Positions 45,371 to 53,584 of a DNA stretch of 64,000 nt are shown here, piece after piece. How positions within the stretch are numbered: position 1 is the first letter of the stretch; each line of letters starts with the position of its first letter. The position numbers and the translations under genes are program-made. Origin of the DNA: Candidatus Eisenbergiella merdavium (GTDB lineage Bacteria > Bacillota > Clostridia > Lachnospirales > Lachnospiraceae); the NCBI GenBank assembly GCA_019119595.1, contig DWWS01000045.1:62001-126000 (forward strand), in the 5' to 3' direction. A model generated the notes under the pieces. It was given only the letters and a program-made list of their open reading frames with translations, was not told the origin of the DNA and made no database searches.

Positions 45371-46249
45371 TCACTCCTGAAGCTGCCTGATCTGTGCCAG
45401 ATCCTCCACGCGAAAGGAGTAGGCCCTGTTGCAGAAATGGCATTTTACCTCAATGGGCTCTCCGTCGCGGATCATCTCGTCCAGCTCCTTTTTCCCGATG
45501 CTGTAAAGGGCCTTTGCCACCCGTTCCCTGCTGCAGTTGCAGTAGAATTCCACGGGCATATCCGAAAGGATCTCCATGTCCATCCCTTCCAGCAGAAGGC
45601 CGAGGATCTGTTCCGGACTGTTCCCGTCCTCCAGAAGCTTTGTCACGGAATGGATGCGGCTCAGGTTTTTCTCCAGCTGTTCGATCACGGCATCCTGCGC
45701 GAAGGGCATGAGCTGGACGATGAAGCCGCCCGCCTGCTTCACGGTGTTGTTTTTTTCCATCAGGACGCCCAGGCCCACCGTGGAGGGAACCTGCTCGGAG
45801 GAGGCAAAATACCAGGTTAAGTCCTCCGCGATCTCTCCCGTCTGCAGGGGTGTCTGCCCCACATAAGGCTCCTTCAGGCCCAGATCCCGGATCACGCGGA
45901 GGCTTCCCGCGCCGATGGCGCCGCCCACATCCAGCTTGCCCTGGCTGTTGGCAGGAAGGATGACCTGAGGATGAACGGCATAACCCTTCACTCTTCCCTT
46001 GCTGTCCGCGGTCACGGTAAGCCCGCCCGCAGGGCCGTCCCCCTGCACCTGCAGGGTAAGCACGTCCGCGTCACCCTTCATCATGCTTCCCATCATCGCC
46101 CCGGCGCACAGGAGCCTCCCCAGCGCGGCCGTCATCACCGGGCTGGTATCGTGCGCCGCGCGCGCCGTTTCCACCGTATCTCTTGCCGTCACCGCGAACG
46201 CGCGCACCTGCGCGTCCGCCGCCGTCGCTCTTACCAGATAATCGCTCAT
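45371..46249 (-). CDS. hslO: Hsp33 redox-regulated chaperone
   Basis: The 292-residue cytosolic holdase is activated by oxidation. The zinc-binding cysteines are visible as YCNCSRERV and VKCHFCNRAY near the C-terminus. The N-terminal domain TAADAQVRAFAVTARDTVET is typical. Its start overlaps the stop of the methyltransferase gene (4 bp), which suggests coupling. It precedes the repeat element and nadE. Confidence 0.97.
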   Translation of the reverse strand: MSDYLVRATAADAQVRAFAVTARDTVETARAAHDTSPVMTAALGRLLCAGAMMGSMMKGDADVLTLQVQGDGPAGGLTVTADSKGRVKGYAVHPQVILPANSQGKLDVGGAIGAGSLRVIRDLGLKEPYVGQTPLQTGEIAEDLTWYFASSEQVPSTVGLGVLMEKNNTVKQAGGFIVQLMPFAQDAVIEQLEKNLSRIHSVTKLLEDGNSPEQILGLLLEGMDMEILSDMPVEFYCNCSRERVAKALYSIGKKELDEMIRDGEPIEVKCHFCNRAYSFRVEDLAQIRQLQE

Positions 46250-47010
46250 TTTCCCTGTTCCCTCGCTATGCAGTAAATTCTTTCGCTTTCCGCCGTGACC
46301 GCCCCGTGGGTATCCGCGTCCAGCGCCTCCACGAAACGAAGCCCGCTCTCCTCCACCAGACTGCGAATCTCCGCAAGGGTATAGCCCCGCTGATAGTGGG
46401 TTTCCGTAAACCGCCGGAACAGGCCGTCTCCCGGCCCGTCCTGCTCCCGGACGAAAACGGTCACATCATATTCGTTGATCCGCTCCTTTTCATCGTAAAA
46501 ATTTTCCCAGATGAAGCTGCAGTCCTCCCGGTTTTCCGCGATGGTCTTATCCCCGATGACCGTTTCATATTTATAGACCGTGTTAAAGTCAAATAAAAAC
46601 AGGCCTCCCGGGTCCAGATAATTGTTCACCAGGCGGAAGGTTTCCAGCAGATCCTCCTCCTCAAGCAGATAATTGATGCTGTCGCAGATGCTGACTGCCG
46701 CCCGCACCGTGCCGTACAGCTCAAATTCCCGCATGTCCTGCTCCAGATACAGGATGCCCTGCCGGTTTTCCGCCTCTTTTTCCTGCGCGACGCCCAGCAT
46801 GGCCTCCGAGCTGTCCACGCCGATCATGTCATAGCCCTTTGCGGCAAGAAGCCGCGTCAGCGTTCCCGTCCCGCAGCCAAGCTCCAGCACCAGGCCGTCC
46901 CGGATGCCGTCCGCGGCAAGGCGCTGTGCCAGAAAATCCGCCCATTTTACATAAGGCGTATCGTCCATGAAAATATCATAAACCTGTGCAAAATCCGTAT
47001 ATGCTTCCAC
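46246..47010 (-). CDS. Class I SAM-dependent methyltransferase
   Basis: The 254-residue protein shows motif I VLELGCGTGTLTRLLAAKGY (about 40-60), the acidic residue of motif II in GVDSSEAML, and ISICDSINYLLEEEDL. The start AYTDFAQVYDIFMDDTPYVK resembles the YqeM-like family. The methyl acceptor is unknown. It overlaps hslO by 4 bp (ATGA). Confidence 0.9.
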   Translation of the reverse strand: MEAYTDFAQVYDIFMDDTPYVKWADFLAQRLAADGIRDGLVLELGCGTGTLTRLLAAKGYDMIGVDSSEAMLGVAQEKEAENRQGILYLEQDMREFELYGTVRAAVSICDSINYLLEEEDLLETFRLVNNYLDPGGLFLFDFNTVYKYETVIGDKTIAENREDCSFIWENFYDEKERINEYDVTVFVREQDGPGDGLFRRFTETHYQRGYTLAEIRSLVEESGLRFVEALDADTHGAVTAESERIYCIAREQGK

Positions 47011-47075
47011 CCAAAGCCTCCCAAAACAGCCGCCGGCTCAGATCCCGGCTTGCAGACACGCGCCGGGGCGCGTTT

Positions 47076-48245
47076 TCAAGCTTTTTCTTCCAGATATTTT
47101 TTCAAAAAGGCAAGCAGGCTTTCCGTCTGCTCCGGCGTTCCCACGGTGATCCGCAGGTAGTTTCCGGTGCGCCCTCCCGGGAAGTAGCGCACATAGATGC
47201 CCGCTTCCTTCAGCGCCTCAAACAGCTCCCTGGCCGGGACATGGCTATGGGAGGCAAAAAGGAAATTGGCGCGGGAATCCGGGAAGGAAAAGCCGAGGGA
47301 GGCAAGCTCCCTTTTCAGGTATTCCCTGGTTTCGACCACGCGGCCCACCGTTTCCTGAAAATAGGCCTCGTCCTCCATGCTCGCTGCGCCCCAGGCGATG
47401 GTGGGCGCGTCCATGGTATAGGAATTGAAGGAAAATTTCACGTCCCGCAGATATCGTATTGCCTTCCGGCTTCCCACCGCGAAGCCCACGCGCATCCCCG
47501 CCATGGCTCTGGATTTGGAAAAGGTCTGCACCACCAGAAGGTTTTCATATTTATCCACAAGAGGCATGGCGCTTTCGCCCCCGAAATCCACATAGGCCTC
47601 GTCGATGATCACAAGGGAGGCGGGATTTTTCGCCACGATCTCCTCGATCACTGAAAGCGGCTCGCAGATTCCCGTAGGCGCGTTGGGATTTGCGATCACG
47701 ATCCCGCCGTTCGGCGCAAGATAATCCTCCTTCACCAGCCGGAAGCTTTCATCCAGGGCCGGACGCCGCCAGGGGATGCCGAAAAGCTGCGCCCACACGT
47801 CATAAAAGGAATAGGTGACGTCCGGGAACAGGATGGGCTGTCCCGTATTGAAAAAGGTTAAAAAGGCCATCGCCAGCACGTCGTCGGAGCCCACTCCCAC
47901 AAAAACCTGATCTTCTTCCACGCAAAAGCGCTTCGCAATGCTTTTTACCAGCAAAGACGCCTCCGGATCCGGATACAGACGCAGAAGCTCCGTTTCAAAT
48001 TCCGCCGCAAGCCGCTTCACCTGCGGGGAGGGCGGGTAGGGGCATTCGTTGGTGTTCAGCTTGATGATCCCAGCCTGCCTCGGCTGCTCGCCCGGCGTAT
48101 AGGGCACCACCCTGCGGACGCCTCTCTCCCAGAGGGCCGCCTCCCTCGCAGCGCCGTTTCCGGTCGCACTGTTTCCGGCCATGCTTTTTTCTTCCGTCTT
48201 TTCCTGTCCGGCCGTTCTGTCCGGCAGCTTCCGTTCTGTCTCCAT
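47076..48245 (-). CDS. hisC: Histidinol-phosphate aminotransferase
   Basis: The 389-residue PLP enzyme has VVPYTPGEQPRQAGIIKLNT near the N-terminus and the PLP lysine in TFSKSRAMAGMRVGF. It acts in histidine synthesis or, in some Clostridia, as an aromatic aminotransferase. The N-terminal 30 residues (rich in Glu/Lys/Ala) are longer than usual, but the first ATG has GGAGG at 8-nt spacing, so the long form is kept. An internal ATG at codon 22 is an alternative. Confidence 0.92.
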   Translation of the reverse strand: METERKLPDRTAGQEKTEEKSMAGNSATGNGAAREAALWERGVRRVVPYTPGEQPRQAGIIKLNTNECPYPPSPQVKRLAAEFETELLRLYPDPEASLLVKSIAKRFCVEEDQVFVGVGSDDVLAMAFLTFFNTGQPILFPDVTYSFYDVWAQLFGIPWRRPALDESFRLVKEDYLAPNGGIVIANPNAPTGICEPLSVIEEIVAKNPASLVIIDEAYVDFGGESAMPLVDKYENLLVVQTFSKSRAMAGMRVGFAVGSRKAIRYLRDVKFSFNSYTMDAPTIAWGAASMEDEAYFQETVGRVVETREYLKRELASLGFSFPDSRANFLFASHSHVPARELFEALKEAGIYVRYFPGGRTGNYLRITVGTPEQTESLLAFLKKYLEEKA

Positions 48246-48374
48246 CCGCTTCTCCTCCCGTTCTTATGCCCGTGCCGCTCCTGACCGCCGCCCGACGAGG
48301 GGCGCTGCATATCTGCAGTCCGGGCTTTCTCGTTCGTGCTGCGTGAGCCGTTTTATCTGTGCAGCCTTGCCTTT

Positions 48375-49235
48375 TTATCTGTGCAGCGTGGACTTTCTCA
48401 TGGTGATCTTCCAGGACAGGCCCGTTCCCACGTTGTAGGCCCTCGCGAAGTTACCCTGATTGATCGCCACCGCCATGAAATCCAGGCTGTTCACATACAC
48501 CAGCGCCTCTCCGATATAGGCCTCCGCGAAGGAATGGGCGTACAGCAGGGAGGTGCGGTAAACGGTGCGGCCCCTCTTTTCTATGATGACCTCCACCCGG
48601 TCCCCGTAGGAAACGCCCAGCTTTAAAAACATCTCTCTGGGGATGTTGGTCCACAGGCTTCCGAAACGCACGTCCAGCACATCCACGGTTCCCGTGATCT
48701 CATCGCCGGAAAGCACGGCGGGCTCGTAGGCGATCTCCACCACGCTGTCGGCGGGCACCTCGGGGCCCACGCCCTCAAAATCAATGATCCCAGCGGCGAG
48801 CCTGGCTCCCGTATAGGCGTAGATGTCACGGCCGTGGAAGGTATAGCTTTCTCCGGAGCCGGGGAGACGGTTGATGGACTCGTCGATCACCCTGGCCGCT
48901 TTGATGCCGCACAGATGCTTCACATGGGTCAGCGTTCCGTTATCCGGCGTCACCACATACTGTCCGCCGCAGGTCTGCACCACGATGCTTCTTCTGGTGG
49001 AGCCAACACCGGGATCCACGACGGAAACGAACACCGTTCCCTCCGGCCAGTAGCTCACGGTCTGGATCAGCCGGTAGGACGCCTCCCAGATATCATATTG
49101 CGGGATCTCATGCGTCAGATCCGAGATCTTCAGCTCGCTGCAGACCGAATAGGCGACGCCGTACATCGCGCTCACCGCGCCGTCTGCCCTTCCGAAATCT
49201 GACTGAAATATAAGCGGTTTTCTTTGATCTTTCAT
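48375..49235 (-). CDS. SAM hydroxide adenosyltransferase family protein (DUF62)
   Basis: The 286-residue enzyme belongs to the chlorinase/fluorinase-like family. Members cleave SAM with hydroxide to adenosine and methionine. The segments IFQSDFGRADGAVSAMYGVA, VVDPGVGSTRRSI and VTPDNGTLTHV match conserved parts. The start at 49,235 has TGGAGGTA 5 nt upstream, inside repeat element B; the upstream frame would add 17 codons from the repeat. Biological role is unclear; SAM-level control is the usual suggestion. Confidence 0.9.
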   Translation of the reverse strand: MKDQRKPLIFQSDFGRADGAVSAMYGVAYSVCSELKISDLTHEIPQYDIWEASYRLIQTVSYWPEGTVFVSVVDPGVGSTRRSIVVQTCGGQYVVTPDNGTLTHVKHLCGIKAARVIDESINRLPGSGESYTFHGRDIYAYTGARLAAGIIDFEGVGPEVPADSVVEIAYEPAVLSGDEITGTVDVLDVRFGSLWTNIPREMFLKLGVSYGDRVEVIIEKRGRTVYRTSLLYAHSFAEAYIGEALVYVNSLDFMAVAINQGNFARAYNVGTGLSWKITMRKSTLHR

Positions 49236-49238
49236 AGT

Positions 49239-49377
49239 TACCTCCATGCCGAAGCGTTTTACGCTGAGGCACGCACTATTGCGCAAGGATACTTCGTATC
49301 CTGCGGCTTTGCGACGCTCCGGCGCAAAGCCGGATTGGAAAATGCGTTATCAAACGCATTTTCCAATCTTACCTCCA
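49239..49377 (-). repeat. Multi-hairpin repeat element B
   Basis: A 139-bp relative of element A, bounded by TACCTCCA at both ends. It contains a perfect 15-bp stem (49,334-49,348 with 49,353-49,367), a GGCTTTGCG/CGCAAAGCC hairpin, GGATAC / GTATCC, and the class 2 hairpin AGCGT-TTT-ACGCT at 49,253-49,265. Only the third hairpin differs in sequence from element A. Confidence 0.85.
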
Positions 49378-49404
49378 ATGTTCAGAGCACATTCTTTTTC
49401 CTTC

Positions 49405-49548
49405 CTACGATGGTAACAGATTCTTCCCGGGATGTCCAGTCCATACCGGCTTCTCTCTATTCCCAAAGAAAACATCCTGCAGCAATTCCCAATCCCCCCT
49501 GCTAAGCGGCTCCCAGTCCGCCTGCATGGTGATGTCATACTCTTTCAT
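49405..49548 (-). CDS. Small ORF downstream of the HipA-like gene
   Basis: A 47-codon frame starts MKEYDITMQADWEPLSRGDW and ends HPGKNLLPS. The ribosome binding site is weak. It lies between the HipA-like gene's terminator and repeat element B. I do not recognise it; it could be a truncated gene or a third component of the toxin-antitoxin module. Confidence 0.35.
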   Translation of the reverse strand: MKEYDITMQADWEPLSRGDWELLQDVFFGNREKPVWTGHPGKNLLPS

Positions 49549-49573
49549 CGCTCACACAATTTGTATTTGGGCA

Positions 49574-49604
49574 GAAAAAAGAGCGTCCGTGTAAAGAACG
49601 CTCT
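49574..49604 (-). terminator. Terminator of the HipBA-like gene
   Basis: AGAGCGT / ACGCTCT with an 11-nt loop, followed on the minus strand by TTTTTTC, 19 bp after the stop. Confidence 0.8.
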
Positions 49605-49623
49605 CAAAAGTGATATTCTGTTT

Positions 49624-51018
49624 TTACCGCGCCTTGTCCTGTTTCCGGCGGCGGGTGGGGATGGCCAGGAGCTTTCTCACCCGGCTCTCCAGGTGCTTCT
49701 CAATGGCTGCCAGATGTTCCTCCGGCAAATTGAGGCTTTCATGCCGTTTGAACCGGAAACCAATCATCCGCCGAAGCTGCTCTTTCTGCCTGGCTCCCAT
49801 AACCTCCGCGCACACCTCCTCATAGGAGATGTTGTAGGGGTTGGAGCGGGTCCTGGCGTACTCGTCCAGATGGGCATAGTCCTCTTTCCCGGCATAGCAG
49901 AACAGGGACAGCCCGTTGTCAAAAATGGGGGCCGGCGCGATGATCTTCCCGCTGTGATTGTCCCGCAGGACGCCGAAGTTACCGAAGTGCCGATCCTCGT
50001 TGTAGATCAGCGCGTCAAATACCAACATACTGCGAAGCTGCTCGGAAAACTCTGCTCCCAGCTTGTCATACCAGGCAAGGCAGGCAGCGATCCCTCCCGT
50101 GCGTACAATGCGCCCGACAGGGATATAGGCCGTGTCAATATTGGTAAACAACCCGCACTTAGAGGCCGTAATGCCTTTCCAGTTCTCAAGATCATAATGC
50201 ACAGCGTTCAGCCCCATGGTTTCCGCGATCTGTGAAGCGTAATATTCACAGTACGGCTCCCGGCCCGCATTCGATGCACCGGTGGTACCGCCCTTGTAGA
50301 GATAGATTCCATCCTGCTCTACATAGCGCCACGCCTTGGGGAGCATACCGCCTGTGGTAAGCTCCGGGGAAGTAGTAAATTCCTGTTTGCCTGCGCCCGC
50401 ACCAGTATAGGCCACCAACGCCAAAATCTCCGAAAATCGGTTTTCATAAAGATTGTATTGGGAGAATTGCCCCTCAAACCCTTCCGGCACCACCCAGTAG
50501 CTGTCATTCAAAGACAGCCCTTTGCACACGTCGATGATACCTTTCGTGTCATTATGACTCAACCCCAGAGTTTTCAGAATCTCATCCACAAAGGCACGGT
50601 TTTTGGGGATGACACGCTTCTCCAGCCAGCGGATGACACCCTCACCGGTGTGCTCCATGTCCAAGGGCAATAAATGGGCCTGTTCCTCATTGGTATAGAG
50701 GATTTCTGCTACCAGGCCGGACAATCCCTTCTTCTCCATGGAAAAGCGCATAAGCTCCGTGTCGTAGATACGGAGACTGTAAATGTTGCTCATAGGTTCC
50801 TCCTTGTCGTACAAAAGAAGGGAAACGTCTTTTCCCAGCGCAGACGCAATTTTCAGAATCATATCCAGTGTGGGGTTCTGCACACCGCTTTCCAGACGGC
50901 AGATGTTGGAACGCTGGGTTCCTGCCCGCCTTGCAAGCTCCGCCTGGGAAATCCCCTGTTCCAGCCGGGTCTCCACAAGCTGGGATATGATTTTCTGCCG
51001 CTGCTGCAATTCATCCAT
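49624..51018 (-). CDS. Fused HipB-HipA-like protein (XRE domain plus kinase)
   Basis: The 464-residue protein joins an N-terminal XRE helix-turn-helix (about 10-65, GISQAELARRAGTQRSNICR) to a HipA-like serine kinase. The kinase shows the glycine-rich KGGTTGASN, the catalytic FDALIYNEDRHFGN and the metal-binding APIFDNGLSL. HipA kinases phosphorylate aminoacyl-tRNA synthetases and cause dormancy; HipB is normally a separate antitoxin. Inside the gene an ATG at 50,793 has an excellent AAGGAGG site, so a shorter kinase-only protein may also be made. A palindrome over its promoter suggests self-repression. Confidence 0.85.
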   Translation of the reverse strand: MDELQQRQKIISQLVETRLEQGISQAELARRAGTQRSNICRLESGVQNPTLDMILKIASALGKDVSLLLYDKEEPMSNIYSLRIYDTELMRFSMEKKGLSGLVAEILYTNEEQAHLLPLDMEHTGEGVIRWLEKRVIPKNRAFVDEILKTLGLSHNDTKGIIDVCKGLSLNDSYWVVPEGFEGQFSQYNLYENRFSEILALVAYTGAGAGKQEFTTSPELTTGGMLPKAWRYVEQDGIYLYKGGTTGASNAGREPYCEYYASQIAETMGLNAVHYDLENWKGITASKCGLFTNIDTAYIPVGRIVRTGGIAACLAWYDKLGAEFSEQLRSMLVFDALIYNEDRHFGNFGVLRDNHSGKIIAPAPIFDNGLSLFCYAGKEDYAHLDEYARTRSNPYNISYEEVCAEVMGARQKEQLRRMIGFRFKRHESLNLPEEHLAAIEKHLESRVRKLLAIPTRRRKQDKAR

Positions 51019-51036
51019 GCTATCACCTCTCTCGTC

Positions 51037-51066
51037 TATAACGTTATCATATAAGATAACATTATA
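51037..51066 (-). promoter_or_regulatory. Operator and -10 box of the HipBA-like gene
   Basis: TATAATGTTATC and GATAACGTTATA (minus strand) form an inverted repeat with one mismatch and a 6-bp centre. TATAAT within it is the -10 box, so binding by the XRE domain would block transcription. The -35 region is weak. Confidence 0.7.
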
Positions 51067-51185
51067 CAAGTGGGAAGATGAAATCCTCTTCTCACCCATC
51101 CGCCCAATATCCTGTCACATTTTGTCAGAATCTGCATAATTTACACTAAAAGCATTCTGCCGCAAACGGCAGAAAGGAGCAGACT

Positions 51186-52580
51186 ATGACGACTACAGGA
51201 ATCATTCTGCTGTGTATAGCCGCCGTCCTCATCGCTGTGCTTCTTGCGTTTTTTATCGTGCTCAAAATACGGGCGCGCCGTTTCCGTCCCACCGGGGATA
51301 AGGCCGCCCAGCAGGAGGCATTGAACCGCGATATCGGGGAGGCGGGCTTTGCCTACGACAGAAAAGGGGATGTTTTTTATTCCCTCATGGACTGCTGGCA
51401 GCGGGAAATGGGCTACTGCCAGCTTTATGACGAAGGCTCCTCCCTGTTCAACATGGTGATGCACTGCGAGCCCGTCCGCTTCTCCTACGGGGGAAAACGC
51501 TGGATGATCGAGCTGTGGAAGGGGCAGTACGGGATCACCACCGGAGCGGAGGTGGGGATCTACAATACCGATCAGGATGATGTCCGCACGGAACGCTTCA
51601 CCGGCCCCTTTTATGACTGCGCCTCCGATCAGGAACGCCTGCAGATGAGCTTTGTCCTGCGCAAAAACGGCCGTGTCCTGATGAAAAGGAAGGGCCTTCA
51701 CTGGTGGCTGACCGGCTTCAAGCTGGGAGAGTTTTCCACGCCGGATTCCCTTTCCATGGATATCCGCATCCGGTTTCCGGAGCGCGGCATGCGCGACGCC
51801 TTCCTGGGCGGCCTTCAGGAGCTTGGCTACGGCGGCCGGGAATACGCCGTCCACGGAAACACCGTAACCGTTCATTATACAAATCCGCACAGCGAACAGC
51901 CGCTCTCCCACGGTTCTCTGCAGGAGGCGGCCGTTCAGAAGGTCAACAAAAGCAACTGTGCCCTGTACCGGCAGGCGACGGGAAAATATACGGATACGCT
52001 GGATAAGCTGGAGTACATCAAGGCGCTGGTTCCGGAGCTTTACGAATTCTGCATGCACTCCCTGTATGCAAGGGCCTTCTACGAAGGCTTCGGCTGGCTC
52101 ATCGATCTGATCCACGACCACAATAACAAACCTCAGCCGCAGCCTCCCGCTCCGCCCAAGCCCTGCCCTCCCTGCGGGCCAAAGCCCGGTCCCTGCGAAG
52201 AAAAGCCCTGCAGGCCCGGCCCCTGCGGCAGGCCCGGCAGGCCCTCCTGCCGCCCGCGCGCAAACGTCTGCTGCTCCTCCCGTCCCGCGAACCGGCTCTG
52301 CTGCGGCCGCTGTGAGGAGTGCCCGTATTACAGAGGCTCCTGCAGAAATGGCTGTGCGGGCCGCGGAAACGGCAGTCGGACGAACGGCTGTCAGACGGAT
52401 GGGCGCCGGATGGATGGCTGCCAGACGTATAGCTGCCGGACGAATGGGTGTCGGGCAGGCGGCTCCTGTCAGCACATGAGCCTGAGCTGTCCCGGCCCGG
52501 AGCGCGGCGCATCTGACCGCTGCGGCTCCTGCAGCTGTGTATCCGGCGGATGCCGGAAAGACCCGGAAGGGAGGCCGTAG
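51186..52580 (+). CDS. DUF4474 membrane protein with Cys-rich tail
   Basis: The 464-residue protein has one N-terminal membrane helix (about 6-28), a DUF4474 domain (about 45-260; segments GDVFYSLMDCWQREMGYCQ and MIELWKGQYGITTGAEVGIY), and an unusual C-terminal tail from about residue 315. The tail is rich in Pro, Gly, Arg and about 24 cysteines, with repeats such as NGCQTDGRRMDGCQTYSC. The function of DUF4474 is unknown. The metallophosphoesterase gene starts 1 bp after its stop codon, so the two are translated together. Confidence 0.85.
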   Translation: MTTTGIILLCIAAVLIAVLLAFFIVLKIRARRFRPTGDKAAQQEALNRDIGEAGFAYDRKGDVFYSLMDCWQREMGYCQLYDEGSSLFNMVMHCEPVRFSYGGKRWMIELWKGQYGITTGAEVGIYNTDQDDVRTERFTGPFYDCASDQERLQMSFVLRKNGRVLMKRKGLHWWLTGFKLGEFSTPDSLSMDIRIRFPERGMRDAFLGGLQELGYGGREYAVHGNTVTVHYTNPHSEQPLSHGSLQEAAVQKVNKSNCALYRQATGKYTDTLDKLEYIKALVPELYEFCMHSLYARAFYEGFGWLIDLIHDHNNKPQPQPPAPPKPCPPCGPKPGPCEEKPCRPGPCGRPGRPSCRPRANVCCSSRPANRLCCGRCEECPYYRGSCRNGCAGRGNGSRTNGCQTDGRRMDGCQTYSCRTNGCRAGGSCQHMSLSCPGPERGASDRCGSCSCVSGGCRKDPEGRP

Positions 52581-52581
52581 C

Positions 52582-53472
52582 ATGGCTTCCCTTACCGCAA
52601 AGCTCGACCAGCTTTACTCCGCCTCCGCCGTTCTGCCCTTTGACAACAGCTCCCGTATCGTCATCATGAGCGACTGCCACCGGGGGCAGGGCAACGGAGC
52701 GGACAATTTTCTTCCAAACAGCATGATCTTTCAGGGCGCTCTGGAATACTACTATCAGAACGGCTACACCTACATCGAGCTGGGGGACGGCGACGAGCTT
52801 TGGGAAAACCGCTGCATCGGCGTGATCATGCGCACCTACAGCCGCATCTTCCGGCTGCTGGGACAGCTTCAGCGGGAAAACCGGCTTTTTCTTCTTTACG
52901 GCAACCATGATATCGTCAAGCGGCGCAGGGGCTTTGCCCGCGCCGCCTGCGATTCCTATGCCTGCGACGCGGCGGAGGAGACAGAGAACATTTTTCTGAA
53001 AACAAGGGCCTCCGAGGGCCTGATCCTGGAAAACCGGGATACCCTGCAGCGCCTGTTTCTGGTGCACGGACATCAGGGAAGCCTCTTAAACGACGAGCTG
53101 TGGCCGCTTGGCCGCTTTCTGGTGCGTTACCTCTGGCGGCCGCTTGAAATCATCGGCTTCACCGCCCCTGTGGGCGCGGGCCGTTCCAGAAAGCTGATGG
53201 AAAAAATAGAAAAGCAGCTCTGCTCCTATGCTTCCTCCACCGGAAGGATCCTCATTGCCGGGCACACCCACCGCCCTGTTTTCGCCCAGCCGGGCTCCTG
53301 TCCTTATTTCAACGACGGAAGCTGCGTCCATCCTCAGTGCCTCACCGGCATCGAGCTTGAGAACGGCCGCATCCGCCTGGTACGCTGGGCCGTCGCTTCC
53401 GATCCGGACCGGCATCTTGTCATCCGGCGGGAGACGCTGAACGGGCCTGTGGCTCTGGAGGAATATGGTTAG
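52582..53472 (+). CDS. Metallophosphoesterase
   Basis: The 296-residue protein has the calcineurin-like metal motifs in order: MSDCHRG (D-x-H), GDGDELWENR, GNHDI, LVHGHQG and AGHTHRP. It resembles UDP-2,3-diacylglucosamine hydrolase-like and YfcE-like phosphoesterases, but no substrate can be named. The ATG at 52,582 follows GGGAGG at 7-nt spacing and overlaps the preceding gene's end. The DUF4474 partner suggests a role at the membrane. Confidence 0.9.
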   Translation: MASLTAKLDQLYSASAVLPFDNSSRIVIMSDCHRGQGNGADNFLPNSMIFQGALEYYYQNGYTYIELGDGDELWENRCIGVIMRTYSRIFRLLGQLQRENRLFLLYGNHDIVKRRRGFARAACDSYACDAAEETENIFLKTRASEGLILENRDTLQRLFLVHGHQGSLLNDELWPLGRFLVRYLWRPLEIIGFTAPVGAGRSRKLMEKIEKQLCSYASSTGRILIAGHTHRPVFAQPGSCPYFNDGSCVHPQCLTGIELENGRIRLVRWAVASDPDRHLVIRRETLNGPVALEEYG

Positions 53473-53530
53473 CCGGGGCAGGCATTCCAGCCATGATCGG
53501 CAACGCATGCCGCCAGGCACACACCTCAGA

Positions 53531-53567
53531 AAATGGCCCTTCTTTCGTACCAAAAAGAAGAGCCATT
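53531..53567. terminator. Bidirectional terminator
   Basis: AAATGGC(C)CTTCTTT pairs with AAAGAAGAGCCATTT. It lies between two convergent genes, with A/T runs at both sides. Confidence 0.7.
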
Positions 53568-53584
53568 TACTCTGTCAAAAACGT

